Below, one piece after another: positions 53,032 to 60,829 of a stretch of 64,000 nucleotides of DNA (position 1 is the first letter of the stretch; each line of letters opens with the position of its first letter). The stretch is from Streptomyces nojiriensis (GTDB taxonomy: Bacteria > Actinomycetota > Actinomycetes > Streptomycetales > Streptomycetaceae), in assembly GCF_017639205.1 (NCBI RefSeq), contig NZ_CP071139.1, positions 7,191,501 to 7,255,500 of the forward strand. Reading direction: 5' to 3'. Both the position numbers and the translations under genes were made by a program. The notes beneath the pieces are model-generated. The model was not told the DNA's origin. It searched no databases and worked only from the letters and a program-made list of their open reading frames with translations.

Positions 53032-55842
53032 TCACCAGGCCAGGTCCTCCAGCGCGTCCAGGTCCAGCGGGTCCGTCAGCTGCGGCTCCGGACCCCCGGT
53101 CAGCGGCAGCTCGGCCCAGATGACCTTGCCGCGCTCGGTGTACCGGGTGCCCCACCGGGCGGCGTACTGGGCGACGAGGAACAGCCCGCGCCCGCCCTCG
53201 TCGGTGGTCGTCGCGTACCGCAGGTGCGGTGAGGTGCTACTGCCGTCGGAGACCTCGCAGACGAGGGCGCGGTCGCGCAGCAGCCGCACCCGCACGGGCG
53301 CGCTCCCGTACCGGATGGCATTGGTGATCAGCTCGCTGAGGATCAGCTCGGCGGGGAAGGAGAGCTCGTCCAGCCCCCAGGCGGAGAGCTGCGCCGCGCC
53401 CGCGTTGCGCACGCGCGAGACGGCCGAGGCCTCGCCCGGCACCTCCCACTCGGCGATCCGGTCGGCCTCCAGCCGCCGGGTGTCGGCGACCAGCAGGACG
53501 ATGTCGTCGCTCGGCACCGGGAACAGCATCGTGGCGAGCACGTCCGAGCAGGCCTGGTCGGCGCTGCGGCCGGGCCGCGCCAGCGCCTCGCCGAGCAGCC
53601 GCAGTCCGGTGTCGAAGTCCCGGTCGCGGTCCTCCACCAGACCGTCGGTGAACAGCACCAGCCGGCTGCCCTCGGGGAGCGTGAACTCTGCGGCCTCGAA
53701 CGGCATCCCGCCGACGCCCAGGGGCAGACCGGGCGGCAGCTCGGGGAATTCCACCGCCCCTCCGGGGCGGATCAGCGCCGGCCCGGGATGGCCGGCGCTG
53801 GCCATCACGCACCGCCCGGAGACCGGGTCGTAGACCGTGTAGAGACAGGTGGCGCCGGTGACCCCGGCCGGCTCGGCGGCCCCGTCCGGGGCGTCCTCGG
53901 CGCTCCCCGGTTCGTCCCCGCCCGCGAGCCCCCTCCCGGTGTCGTTCTGGTCGATCCGGTTGATCAGCTCGTCCAGGTGTCCGAGCAGCTCGTCGGGGGG
54001 CAGGTCCAGGGTGGAGAAATTGTGCACCGCGGTCCGCAGCCGGCCCATGGTCGCCGCGGCGTGCACCCCGTGCCCGACGACATCGCCGACGACCAGCGCC
54101 ACCCGGCCGCCCGGCAGCGGGATCACGTCGAACCAGTCCCCGCCGACCCCCGCCTTCGCGGGCAGGTAGCGGTGGGCGACGTGCACGGCGTTCTGCGCGG
54201 GCAGCATCCGGGGCAGGAGGCTGCGCTGGAGCGTCACGGCCATGGCGTGCTCGCGGGTGAAGCGGCGGGCGTTGTCGATGGAGACCGCCGCGCGCGCACC
54301 CAGCTCGGCCGCGAAGGAACGGTCCTCCTCGTCGAAGGCCTCCGGGGTGTCGGCGGCCCGCCAGAAGTTGGCCATGCCCAGGACCACGCCGCGGGCCTGC
54401 AGCGGTACGGAGATCAGCGAGTGCAGCCCGTAGTCCAGCGCCACCCGGGTGCCCTGGGAGTCCTGGGCCCGCCAGCCCATGGCCGCGTTCAGATCGGCCG
54501 CGAGCACCGCGTGCCCGGCGTCCAGGGCCGCCGCCATCGGGGCCGTCGGAAAGACGAACCGGATGATGTCGCCGACCGGCTGGAGCGGCGAGTCGGCCCG
54601 CACGCCGGTGATGGCGGCCCGGCGCATCTCGGTGTAGAGGCCGGTGATCAGGGAGGGCTCGTCACCGTGCAGCACCGGCTCCAGCAGCTCCACCGTGACG
54701 AAGTCCGCGAACCGGGGGACGGCGACCTCCGACAGCTCCTCGGCGGTCCGCACCACGTCCAGGGTGGTGCCGATCCGCACACCGGCGTCGTAGAGAAGCT
54801 GGAGCCGGCCGCGGGCCACCTCGGCCCGGCCGGAGAGCGCGGCGAGCTCGGTGGAGTCGCGCAGGGTCACGACGCTGCCGGTGGACATGCCCTTGTACTG
54901 CGCCGTGGGCCGGACGTTGAAGGCGAGCAGCCGGTCGCCCGCCAGGTGCACGTGGTCCGTCACGACCTGGCCGGAGGCGAGCAGTTCGGCGGTGCGCGGA
55001 TCCAGGCCCAGGTCGGTGACGTGCCGGTTCTCGGGGTCGGGCGGCAGGCCGAGCAGCCGCCGGGCCTCGTCGTTGGCCAGGACGAGCCGCTGGTCGGCGT
55101 CGATGATGACCACGCCCTCGCGGACGGCGTGCAGGACGGCCTCGTGGTGCTCGTTGATCCGGCTCATCTCGGCGGCGCCCAGGCCCCGGGTCTGGCGCCG
55201 CAGCCGGCCGCTGACCAGGGCGGCACCGCCGGTGCCGAGCAGCAGGGCGCCCGCGGCCGCCCCGAGCAGGAGCGGGAGCTGGCCCTCGACGACCTGGGAG
55301 ACGTTCTCGATGTCTATGCCGGTGCCGACCAGGCCGATGACGGCGCCGTCGGCGTTGAATATCGGGACGATGGCCCGGACCGCGTCGCTCGGCTCGCCCC
55401 GGAAGGTCTCCGTGAAGGCGTGCCCGGCGACGGCACGGCTGAGGTCACCGGTGGCCCGCCGGCCGATCAGCTCGGGTCGCGAGTCCGTGTAGCGGACCCC
55501 CTTGATGTTCATGACGGCGATGAAATCGACGCCCGAGCCCCGGCGGGCGGCCTCGGCCAGCGGCTGCAGCAGGGCGGTCGGATCCGCCGAGAGCAGCGCC
55601 GACGCGACGCCGGGGGAGTGCGAGAAGGACTCGGCCGCCGCGAGCGAGCGGTGCCGGGCGTCGCGCTCGCTGTCGTACCGGGCCTGGAACACCAGGGCCG
55701 CCGCGGCGGCGGCGATCAGCAGGAGGACGATCATCGCCTGGAGGGCGAAGACCTGACCGGCGACGCTGTGTGCCCACCGGGACAGGCGCGCGAACAGGCG
55801 CGAGCCCCACCCGGTCGGCTGGCGACCAAAACGTCCGGTCAT
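53032..55842 (-). CDS. Membrane sensor PP2C phosphatase with HATPase domain
   Basis: A 936-residue protein: TM1 (FALQAMIVLLLIAAAAAALVF), an extracytoplasmic DcuS/CitA-like PAS sensor (VDFIAVMNIKGVRYTDSRPE), TM2 (LLLGAAAGALLLGTGGAALV), PAS, GAF, SpoIIE PP2C (GGDWFDVIPLPGGR) and a C-terminal RsbW-like HATPase (LILSELITNAIRYG). It joins ligand sensing, phosphatase and anti-sigma-type kinase functions on one chain. The DcuS-like N-terminus suggests a C4-dicarboxylate or citrate-like signal, by inference. Its ATG overlaps the stop of the GlxA-type gene. Confidence 0.9.
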   Translation of the reverse strand: MTGRFGRQPTGWGSRLFARLSRWAHSVAGQVFALQAMIVLLLIAAAAAALVFQARYDSERDARHRSLAAAESFSHSPGVASALLSADPTALLQPLAEAARRGSGVDFIAVMNIKGVRYTDSRPELIGRRATGDLSRAVAGHAFTETFRGEPSDAVRAIVPIFNADGAVIGLVGTGIDIENVSQVVEGQLPLLLGAAAGALLLGTGGAALVSGRLRRQTRGLGAAEMSRINEHHEAVLHAVREGVVIIDADQRLVLANDEARRLLGLPPDPENRHVTDLGLDPRTAELLASGQVVTDHVHLAGDRLLAFNVRPTAQYKGMSTGSVVTLRDSTELAALSGRAEVARGRLQLLYDAGVRIGTTLDVVRTAEELSEVAVPRFADFVTVELLEPVLHGDEPSLITGLYTEMRRAAITGVRADSPLQPVGDIIRFVFPTAPMAAALDAGHAVLAADLNAAMGWRAQDSQGTRVALDYGLHSLISVPLQARGVVLGMANFWRAADTPEAFDEEDRSFAAELGARAAVSIDNARRFTREHAMAVTLQRSLLPRMLPAQNAVHVAHRYLPAKAGVGGDWFDVIPLPGGRVALVVGDVVGHGVHAAATMGRLRTAVHNFSTLDLPPDELLGHLDELINRIDQNDTGRGLAGGDEPGSAEDAPDGAAEPAGVTGATCLYTVYDPVSGRCVMASAGHPGPALIRPGGAVEFPELPPGLPLGVGGMPFEAAEFTLPEGSRLVLFTDGLVEDRDRDFDTGLRLLGEALARPGRSADQACSDVLATMLFPVPSDDIVLLVADTRRLEADRIAEWEVPGEASAVSRVRNAGAAQLSAWGLDELSFPAELILSELITNAIRYGSAPVRVRLLRDRALVCEVSDGSSTSPHLRYATTTDEGGRGLFLVAQYAARWGTRYTERGKVIWAELPLTGGPEPQLTDPLDLDALEDLAW

Positions 55843-56834
55843 GAGCCCTTTCTAACACTGTCCGGTGGGTTTGGTGCGGCTGCCGGTGCGCAGGAGGCCG
55901 CACGGTACGCGCGAGGGCCGAGGCCGACGTGCGCGGTGAAGTGCTGGCGGAAGGTGACCTCACTGGCGAAACCGGCCCGCCGGGCCACCTCCGGCACCGG
56001 GTGGTCGGTGCGTTCCAGCAGCTTGCGGGCCGCGTTCAGCCGGTGGCCCAGCAGCCACCGGTGCGGGGTGGTGCCGGTGGCGGCGGCGAAGTGCCGGGCG
56101 AAGGAACGCGGGGACATCCCGGCCCAGCCGGCCATGGTCCCCACGGACAGCGGCTCGTGCAGCGAACGCAGGGCCCGCGCCCGTACGGCGGCCAGCGCTT
56201 CGGCCGTCCGGTCCGCGGCGGGGACGGGCCGGTCCAGGTACTGGGCGTGGTCCCCGGTGCGGAACGGGCCCGTCACCATGGAGCGGGCGATGGCGGCGGC
56301 GGCCTCGGCGCCGTGCGCCTCCCGCACGAGGTGCAGGCACAGGTCGATCCCGGAGGCCACCCCGGCGGAGGTCCACAGTCCGCCGTCCTCGACGTAGAGC
56401 GGGGCGTCCTCGACCACGATCCCCGGGTAGCGGGCGGCCAGCTGCGGGGCCAGCCACCAGTGGGTGACCGCCCGGCGGCCCTCCAGCAGACCGGCCTCCG
56501 CCAGGATGAACGCCCCGGCGCACAGGGCGGCGACCGGCACGCCCCGGCCGTGCGCCTCGCGCAGGGCGGCGAGGACCGGCGCGGGCGTCGGGTCGGCCGG
56601 CTCGTCCAGCGCCGGTACGACGACCAGGTCCGCGGTGGCCAGCCAGTCCAGTCCCCGGTCCGGGGTCAGGGTCAGCCCGCCGGGCAGCGGGATCGGTCCG
56701 GGCTCCAGGGCGCACCGGCGCAGCTCGAAGCCCGGCACCCCGGTGCGGCTGCGGTCGGGGCCCCAGACCTCGGTGATGACGGCGAGGTCGAAACTGCGGA
56801 TACCGGGCTGGACGACGATCGCGACACGACGCAT
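55839..56834 (-). CDS. GlxA-type AraC-family regulator with DJ-1/PfpI domain
   Basis: A 331-residue regulator with an N-terminal DJ-1/PfpI fold (MRRVAIVVQPGIRSFDLAVI, with Cys in VAALCAGAFILAEAG) and C-terminal AraC HTH (MAGWAGMSPRSFARHFAAAT and VARRAGFASEVTFRQHF). It probably senses a small nucleophile or amide and controls the divergent hydrolase at 56941. Its stop overlaps the phosphatase start by four bases. The ATG at 56834 starts the DJ-1 fold directly. Confidence 0.9.
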   Translation of the reverse strand: MRRVAIVVQPGIRSFDLAVITEVWGPDRSRTGVPGFELRRCALEPGPIPLPGGLTLTPDRGLDWLATADLVVVPALDEPADPTPAPVLAALREAHGRGVPVAALCAGAFILAEAGLLEGRRAVTHWWLAPQLAARYPGIVVEDAPLYVEDGGLWTSAGVASGIDLCLHLVREAHGAEAAAAIARSMVTGPFRTGDHAQYLDRPVPAADRTAEALAAVRARALRSLHEPLSVGTMAGWAGMSPRSFARHFAAATGTTPHRWLLGHRLNAARKLLERTDHPVPEVARRAGFASEVTFRQHFTAHVGLGPRAYRAASCAPAAAPNPPDSVRKGS

Positions 56835-56843
56835 CCGGCCAGT

Positions 56844-56876
56844 CTGCCAGTCGGCCACACCTGCCAGTCTGGCAGG
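56844..56876. promoter_or_regulatory. Operator in the glxA-type/isochorismatase divergent region
   Basis: CCTGCCAG-T-CTGGCAGG at 56860-56876 is a perfect 17-bp palindrome, and CTGCCAGTC is repeated at 56844-56852 and 56861-56869, a 17-base period. The site lies between the regulator and the hydrolase and is the likely binding site of the AraC-type protein. Confidence 0.6.
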
Positions 56877-56940
56877 ATCCCATCGGTACGGGGCCTCGCG
56901 GGCGCTGTCGGGCCCGCGGCCCGGCGGACAGCATGGAGCC

Positions 56941-57522
56941 ATGACGACGACCGCGATCGAGATCGCCCCCAACAGTGCCCTGCTGGTCATCGACGTGCAG
57001 AAGGGCTTCGACGAGGAGTCCTTCTGGGGGCCCCGCAACAACCCGGCGGCCGAGGACAACATCGCGGCCCTGATGGACGCCTGGCAGGCGGCCGGCCGGC
57101 CGGTGGTCCTCGTGCGGCACGCGTCCGTGCAGCCCGGCTCCGTCCTCGCCGCCGACCACCCCGGCCACGCCTTCAAGGACCTGGTCGAGAAGCGGAGCGA
57201 GGGGGCCCTGGTGGTCACCAAGACGGTGAACTCGGCCTTCTACGGCACCCCGGACCTGGCCGACTGGCTGACGGCCCAGGGCATCGGCCAGCTGGTGCTG
57301 GTCGGCATCCAGACCAACATGTGCGTCGAGACCACGGCCCGGATGGCCGGGAACCTGGGCTACGACGTCCTCGTCCCGCTCGACGCCACCCACACCTTCG
57401 ACCTCGCCGGGCCGGCGGGCCTCGCCCTGACGGCGGACGAGCTCGCCACGGCCACCGCGGTGAACCTCCAGGGCGGCGGCTTCGCCCGCGTGACCACCAC
57501 GGCCGACCTCTTGACGGCGTAG
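56941..57522 (+). CDS. Isochorismatase-family cysteine hydrolase
   Basis: A 193-residue hydrolase: LLVIDVQKGFDEESF with the catalytic Asp, a Lys in VVTKTVNSAFYGT and nucleophile Cys128 in GIQTNMCVETTARM. It probably cleaves an amide or nicotinamide-like substrate. The pairing with a divergent GlxA/DJ-1 regulator is common in actinobacteria and suggests substrate-induced expression. Size is normal. Confidence 0.9.
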   Translation: MTTTAIEIAPNSALLVIDVQKGFDEESFWGPRNNPAAEDNIAALMDAWQAAGRPVVLVRHASVQPGSVLAADHPGHAFKDLVEKRSEGALVVTKTVNSAFYGTPDLADWLTAQGIGQLVLVGIQTNMCVETTARMAGNLGYDVLVPLDATHTFDLAGPAGLALTADELATATAVNLQGGGFARVTTTADLLTA

Positions 57523-57567
57523 CCGCCCGTTCCGAGTCCGCCAGATTTGGCCTCGCCGGGCTACATC

Positions 57568-57704
57568 CAGCCTCGCCGGCGTTTGAGGAGGGGGCACCTC
57601 CCAGCGGTAGCTGGGGGAGGGTCCGGGCGGAGCCCGGTGCCCGGCGGAGCCGGGTTTCCCGGGGCTCCGCCCCAGACCCCGCGCCTCAAACGCCGGCGAG
57701 GCTG
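57568..57704. repeat. 137-bp intergenic inverted-repeat element
   Basis: Perfect 21-bp arms at 57568-57588 (starting CAGCCTCGCCGGCG) and 57684-57704 (ending CGCCGGCGAGGCTG) enclose about 95 bases of GC-rich sequence. Similar CCTCGCCGGCGTTTGAGG elements recur in Streptomyces intergenic regions, by memory. It lies between the isochorismatase and glycerate kinase stops. A half copy GCCTCGCCGG lies just upstream at 57550-57559. Confidence 0.7.
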
Positions 57705-57709
57705 AAAAG

Positions 57710-57742
57710 GGGCCCGGACCCCGAGCAAGGGGGTCCGGGCCC
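57710..57742. terminator. Bidirectional hairpin terminator
   Basis: GGGCCCGGACCCC (57710-57722) and GGGGTCCGGGCCC (57730-57742) form a perfect 13-bp stem with a 7-base loop, between convergent genes. It lies 21 bases past the glycerate kinase stop on the minus strand. Confidence 0.75.
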
Positions 57743-57762
57743 TCAGGAGCCAGAAGTCCGGG

Positions 57763-58911
57763 TCAGAGGACGTCGGCGGCGATGTTGGCCGCGACCTGCT
57801 CCAGCAGGGGACCCGCGTTCGGGATGGACTTGGCCGGGTCGGGCTCCAGGTCCGTGAGCGGGTACGCCTTGCGGATGCCGGCCCCCTCCAGCGCCTCCTG
57901 GCTCAGCAGCAGCCGGCCGCAGACGGCCACCACCGGCTTGCCCGCCGCGCGCGCCGCCGCCGCGACGCCCGCCGGGGCCTTGCCGTGCAGGGTCTGCTCG
58001 TCCAGGGAGCCCTCACCGGTGATGACCAGCGTGGCCCGCTCCAGCGCGGGGGCGAAGCCCAGCACCTCCAGCATCAGCTCGATGCCGGGACGGAACGTCG
58101 CGCCGAGCAGCAGGGCCCCGTAGCCGATGCCGCCCGCGCCGCCGGCACCCGGCAGCACCGCGCACTCGGCGGCCTTCGCGCCGATCGACTTCTCCAGCAC
58201 CACCGCGAAGTGCGCCAGCGCCGCGTCGAGCGTCGCCACGTCCTCGGGCGACGCCCCCTTCTGCGGGCCGTAGACCGCCGCGCAGCCCTTCGGGCCGGTC
58301 AACGGGTTGTCCACGTCGCTCGCGAGGACGAACTCCACCTCGGCGAAGCGCGGGTCGACGCCGGACAGGTCGGCCGAGGCCAGCTCGGCCAGCGCACCGC
58401 CGCCCGGACCCACCGGTTCGCCGTTCGCATCCAGGAACACGGCGCCCAGCGCTGCCAGCATGCCGGCGCCGCCGTCGGTGGTGGCACTGCCGCCCACACC
58501 GAAGACGATCGAGCGCGCGCCCGCGTCCAGCGCGGCCTTGAGCAGCTCGCCCGAGCCGTACGTGGTCGCCGTCAGCGCGGCGAAGGTGCCCGCCGGCAGC
58601 AGCTGCAGCCCGGAGGCCTCCGCCATCTCGACCACCGCGGTGCTCCCGCGCAGCGCGAAGGCGGCCGTGACCTGGTCGCCGAGGGGTCCGGTGACCCGTA
58701 CCTCCCGGCGCTCGAAGCCGGCTGCCACGGCTGCCGCGACCGTTCCGTCGCCGCCGTCCGCGACGGGGAGCGTCTCGATCTCCACGTCCGGCACGGCCAT
58801 GCGGAGACCGGCCGTCACCCGCTCCGCGACCTGAACGGCCGTGAGCGAGCCCTTGAATTTGTCCGCGGCGATGAGTACACGCGCGGCCTCAGTTACTGCT
58901 CCGTCCGTCAC
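57763..58911 (-). CDS. Glycerate kinase
   Basis: A 382-residue GK1-family glycerate 2-kinase that phosphorylates D-glycerate with ATP. Typical parts are VLIAADKFKGSLTAVQVAE at the N-terminus, VADGGDGTVAAAVAAG, IVFGVGGSATTDGGAGMLAALG and the end GEGSLDEQTLHGKAPAGVA. The start is a GTG at 58911. It ends at a strong hairpin and is divergent from the BCCT transporter. Confidence 0.93.
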   Translation of the reverse strand: MTDGAVTEAARVLIAADKFKGSLTAVQVAERVTAGLRMAVPDVEIETLPVADGGDGTVAAAVAAGFERREVRVTGPLGDQVTAAFALRGSTAVVEMAEASGLQLLPAGTFAALTATTYGSGELLKAALDAGARSIVFGVGGSATTDGGAGMLAALGAVFLDANGEPVGPGGGALAELASADLSGVDPRFAEVEFVLASDVDNPLTGPKGCAAVYGPQKGASPEDVATLDAALAHFAVVLEKSIGAKAAECAVLPGAGGAGGIGYGALLLGATFRPGIELMLEVLGFAPALERATLVITGEGSLDEQTLHGKAPAGVAAAARAAGKPVVAVCGRLLLSQEALEGAGIRKAYPLTDLEPDPAKSIPNAGPLLEQVAANIAADVL

Positions 58912-59055
58912 CTTTGCTATTCCCTTGCTATCGAACAGTGCAGTCGCGCCGCCATGAGCTTATCCGGAGGATCCTCCTATGCCCATGAGTGGCCTGGGCC
59001 ACACCCGGCGCGCCATGCCCCTAAATAGGGATATACGCCTGCATAGTGTGGCCGC

Positions 59056-60783
59056 ATGAGCGCGGAATCACCGGAACGGCCACGTCCGGACACCCCGGCA
59101 GGAGGATCCGGTGGCCCCGCCGACGGCGCGCCCGACCATGCGGTCGTCGCCGTGGGCGTGATCGCCGTGCTGGCCGTCGTCGCCTGGGCGGCCCTGGCCG
59201 GGGACTCCTTCGACACGGCGTCGGGCACCGCGCTCTCCTGGGTGCTGGGGAACTTCGCCTGGCTGTTCGTGATCGCCGCCGACGTCTTCCTCGTCATGTG
59301 CGTCGTCCTCGCGATCAGCCGGTTCGGCCGGATCCGGCTCGGCGCCGACGACTCCGAGCCCGAGTTCACCAACCTCGCGTGGATCGCGATGATGTTCAGC
59401 GCCGGCATGGGCATCGGCCTGATGTTCTACGGGGTGGGGGAGCCGCTCACCCACTACCTGGCCCCGCCCCCGGCCTCCGGGGCGGCCCCCCGCACCGGCG
59501 CCGCCGCCCTCGCGGCCATGGAGTACTCCTTCTTCCACTGGACCCTCACCCCCTGGGCGATCTACGGCATCGCCGGCCTCGCCCTGGCCTACGCGACGTT
59601 CCGCAAGGGCCGCGGCAACCGCCTCAGCTCCGCCTTCGTCCCCCTGATCGGCGAGCAGCGGGCCGATGGCCGGCCCGGCAAGGCCATCGACCTGCTGGCC
59701 GTGTTCGCCACCGTCTTCGGCACCGCCACCAGCCTCGGCCTCGGCGCGCTCCAGGTCTCCAAGGGGCTCGGCCTCACCACCGGCATCGAGGACTCCGTCA
59801 CCGTGCAGCTGATCATCATCGGCTCGCTCTCGGCGGCCTTCGTCCTCTCCGCCTTCTCCGGCCTGCACAAGGGCGTGAAGTGGCTCAGCACCGTCAACAT
59901 CGTGCTCGCCGCCACCCTGATGCTCTTCGTCTTCGTGCTCGGCCCCACCGTCTACATCCTCGACGTGATTCCCTCGAGCATCGGCGGGTACCTGAGCGAG
60001 CTGGTGCCCATGGCCAGCCGCACCGGCGCCTTCACCGACGCCAAGTGGCTCGGCGCGTGGACGATCTTCTACTGGGCCTGGTGGCTGTCCTGGGCGCCCT
60101 TCGTCGGCACCTTCATCGCCCGCATCTCACGCGGCCGCACCGTCCGCGAGTTCCTCATCGGCGTACTGCTCGTCCCCAGCGGGGCCACCGTGATCTGGTT
60201 CTGTGTCATGGGCGGCACCGCGATCCGCCTCGACTCCACCGGCGCCGTCGACTTCGCCGTCACGATCAAGGACGGTACGGAGGCAACGCTCTTCGCGATG
60301 CTGGGCGCCCTGCCGCTCGCCGCGGTCACCTCGTGGGTCGCCATGGTCCTGGTCATGACCTACTTCGTCACCAGCGCCGACTCGGCCTCCCTGGTGATGG
60401 GCTCGCTCACCAGCCGCGGCTCCCTCAACCCGCCCACCTGGCTCGTCGTCACCTGGGGCGTGCTGATGGCCGCCGTCGCCGCCGTGCTCCTCGTCGCGGG
60501 CGGCCTGAAGTCCCTGCAGACCGCCACCATCCTGGTCGCGCTGCCCTTCGTCATCGTCATGATGCTGCTCTGCTGGGCCCTGGTGAAGGAACTCCGTACG
60601 GACCCCGGCGCCGGACCCGCCCGCCACCACCCCCTGCACGGGATGCGGGACGCGGTCCGGGCCATGGTCGGCGACGCCGTCACCGAACAGGGGGCGGCCG
60701 GCCACCCGCGGCTGCGGCGCGTGGCCGGGTCAGGGGGACGGGGGCACGAGGACGGCGAAGGCCCGGGATCCCCGCAGGCGTGA
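59056..60783 (+). CDS. BCCT-family (betaine/carnitine/choline) transporter
   Basis: A 575-residue transporter with twelve helices. Family signatures are MFSAGMGIGLMFYGVGEPL, the Trp-rich EYSFFHWTLTPWAIYG and WWLSWAPFVGTFIARISRGR. It imports glycine betaine or a related trimethylammonium compound with Na+ or H+, usually for osmoprotection or catabolism. A soluble N-terminus of 30 residues and a C-terminal tail of about 60 residues are present. The ATG at 59056 follows an AT-rich promoter-like stretch (59020-59045). Confidence 0.92.
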   Translation: MSAESPERPRPDTPAGGSGGPADGAPDHAVVAVGVIAVLAVVAWAALAGDSFDTASGTALSWVLGNFAWLFVIAADVFLVMCVVLAISRFGRIRLGADDSEPEFTNLAWIAMMFSAGMGIGLMFYGVGEPLTHYLAPPPASGAAPRTGAAALAAMEYSFFHWTLTPWAIYGIAGLALAYATFRKGRGNRLSSAFVPLIGEQRADGRPGKAIDLLAVFATVFGTATSLGLGALQVSKGLGLTTGIEDSVTVQLIIIGSLSAAFVLSAFSGLHKGVKWLSTVNIVLAATLMLFVFVLGPTVYILDVIPSSIGGYLSELVPMASRTGAFTDAKWLGAWTIFYWAWWLSWAPFVGTFIARISRGRTVREFLIGVLLVPSGATVIWFCVMGGTAIRLDSTGAVDFAVTIKDGTEATLFAMLGALPLAAVTSWVAMVLVMTYFVTSADSASLVMGSLTSRGSLNPPTWLVVTWGVLMAAVAAVLLVAGGLKSLQTATILVALPFVIVMMLLCWALVKELRTDPGAGPARHHPLHGMRDAVRAMVGDAVTEQGAAGHPRLRRVAGSGGRGHEDGEGPGSPQA

Positions 60784-60829
60784 CACCTCGGGGCCCCGGG
60801 CCTCGGGAGCGGCGGGACCTGCGGACCCG

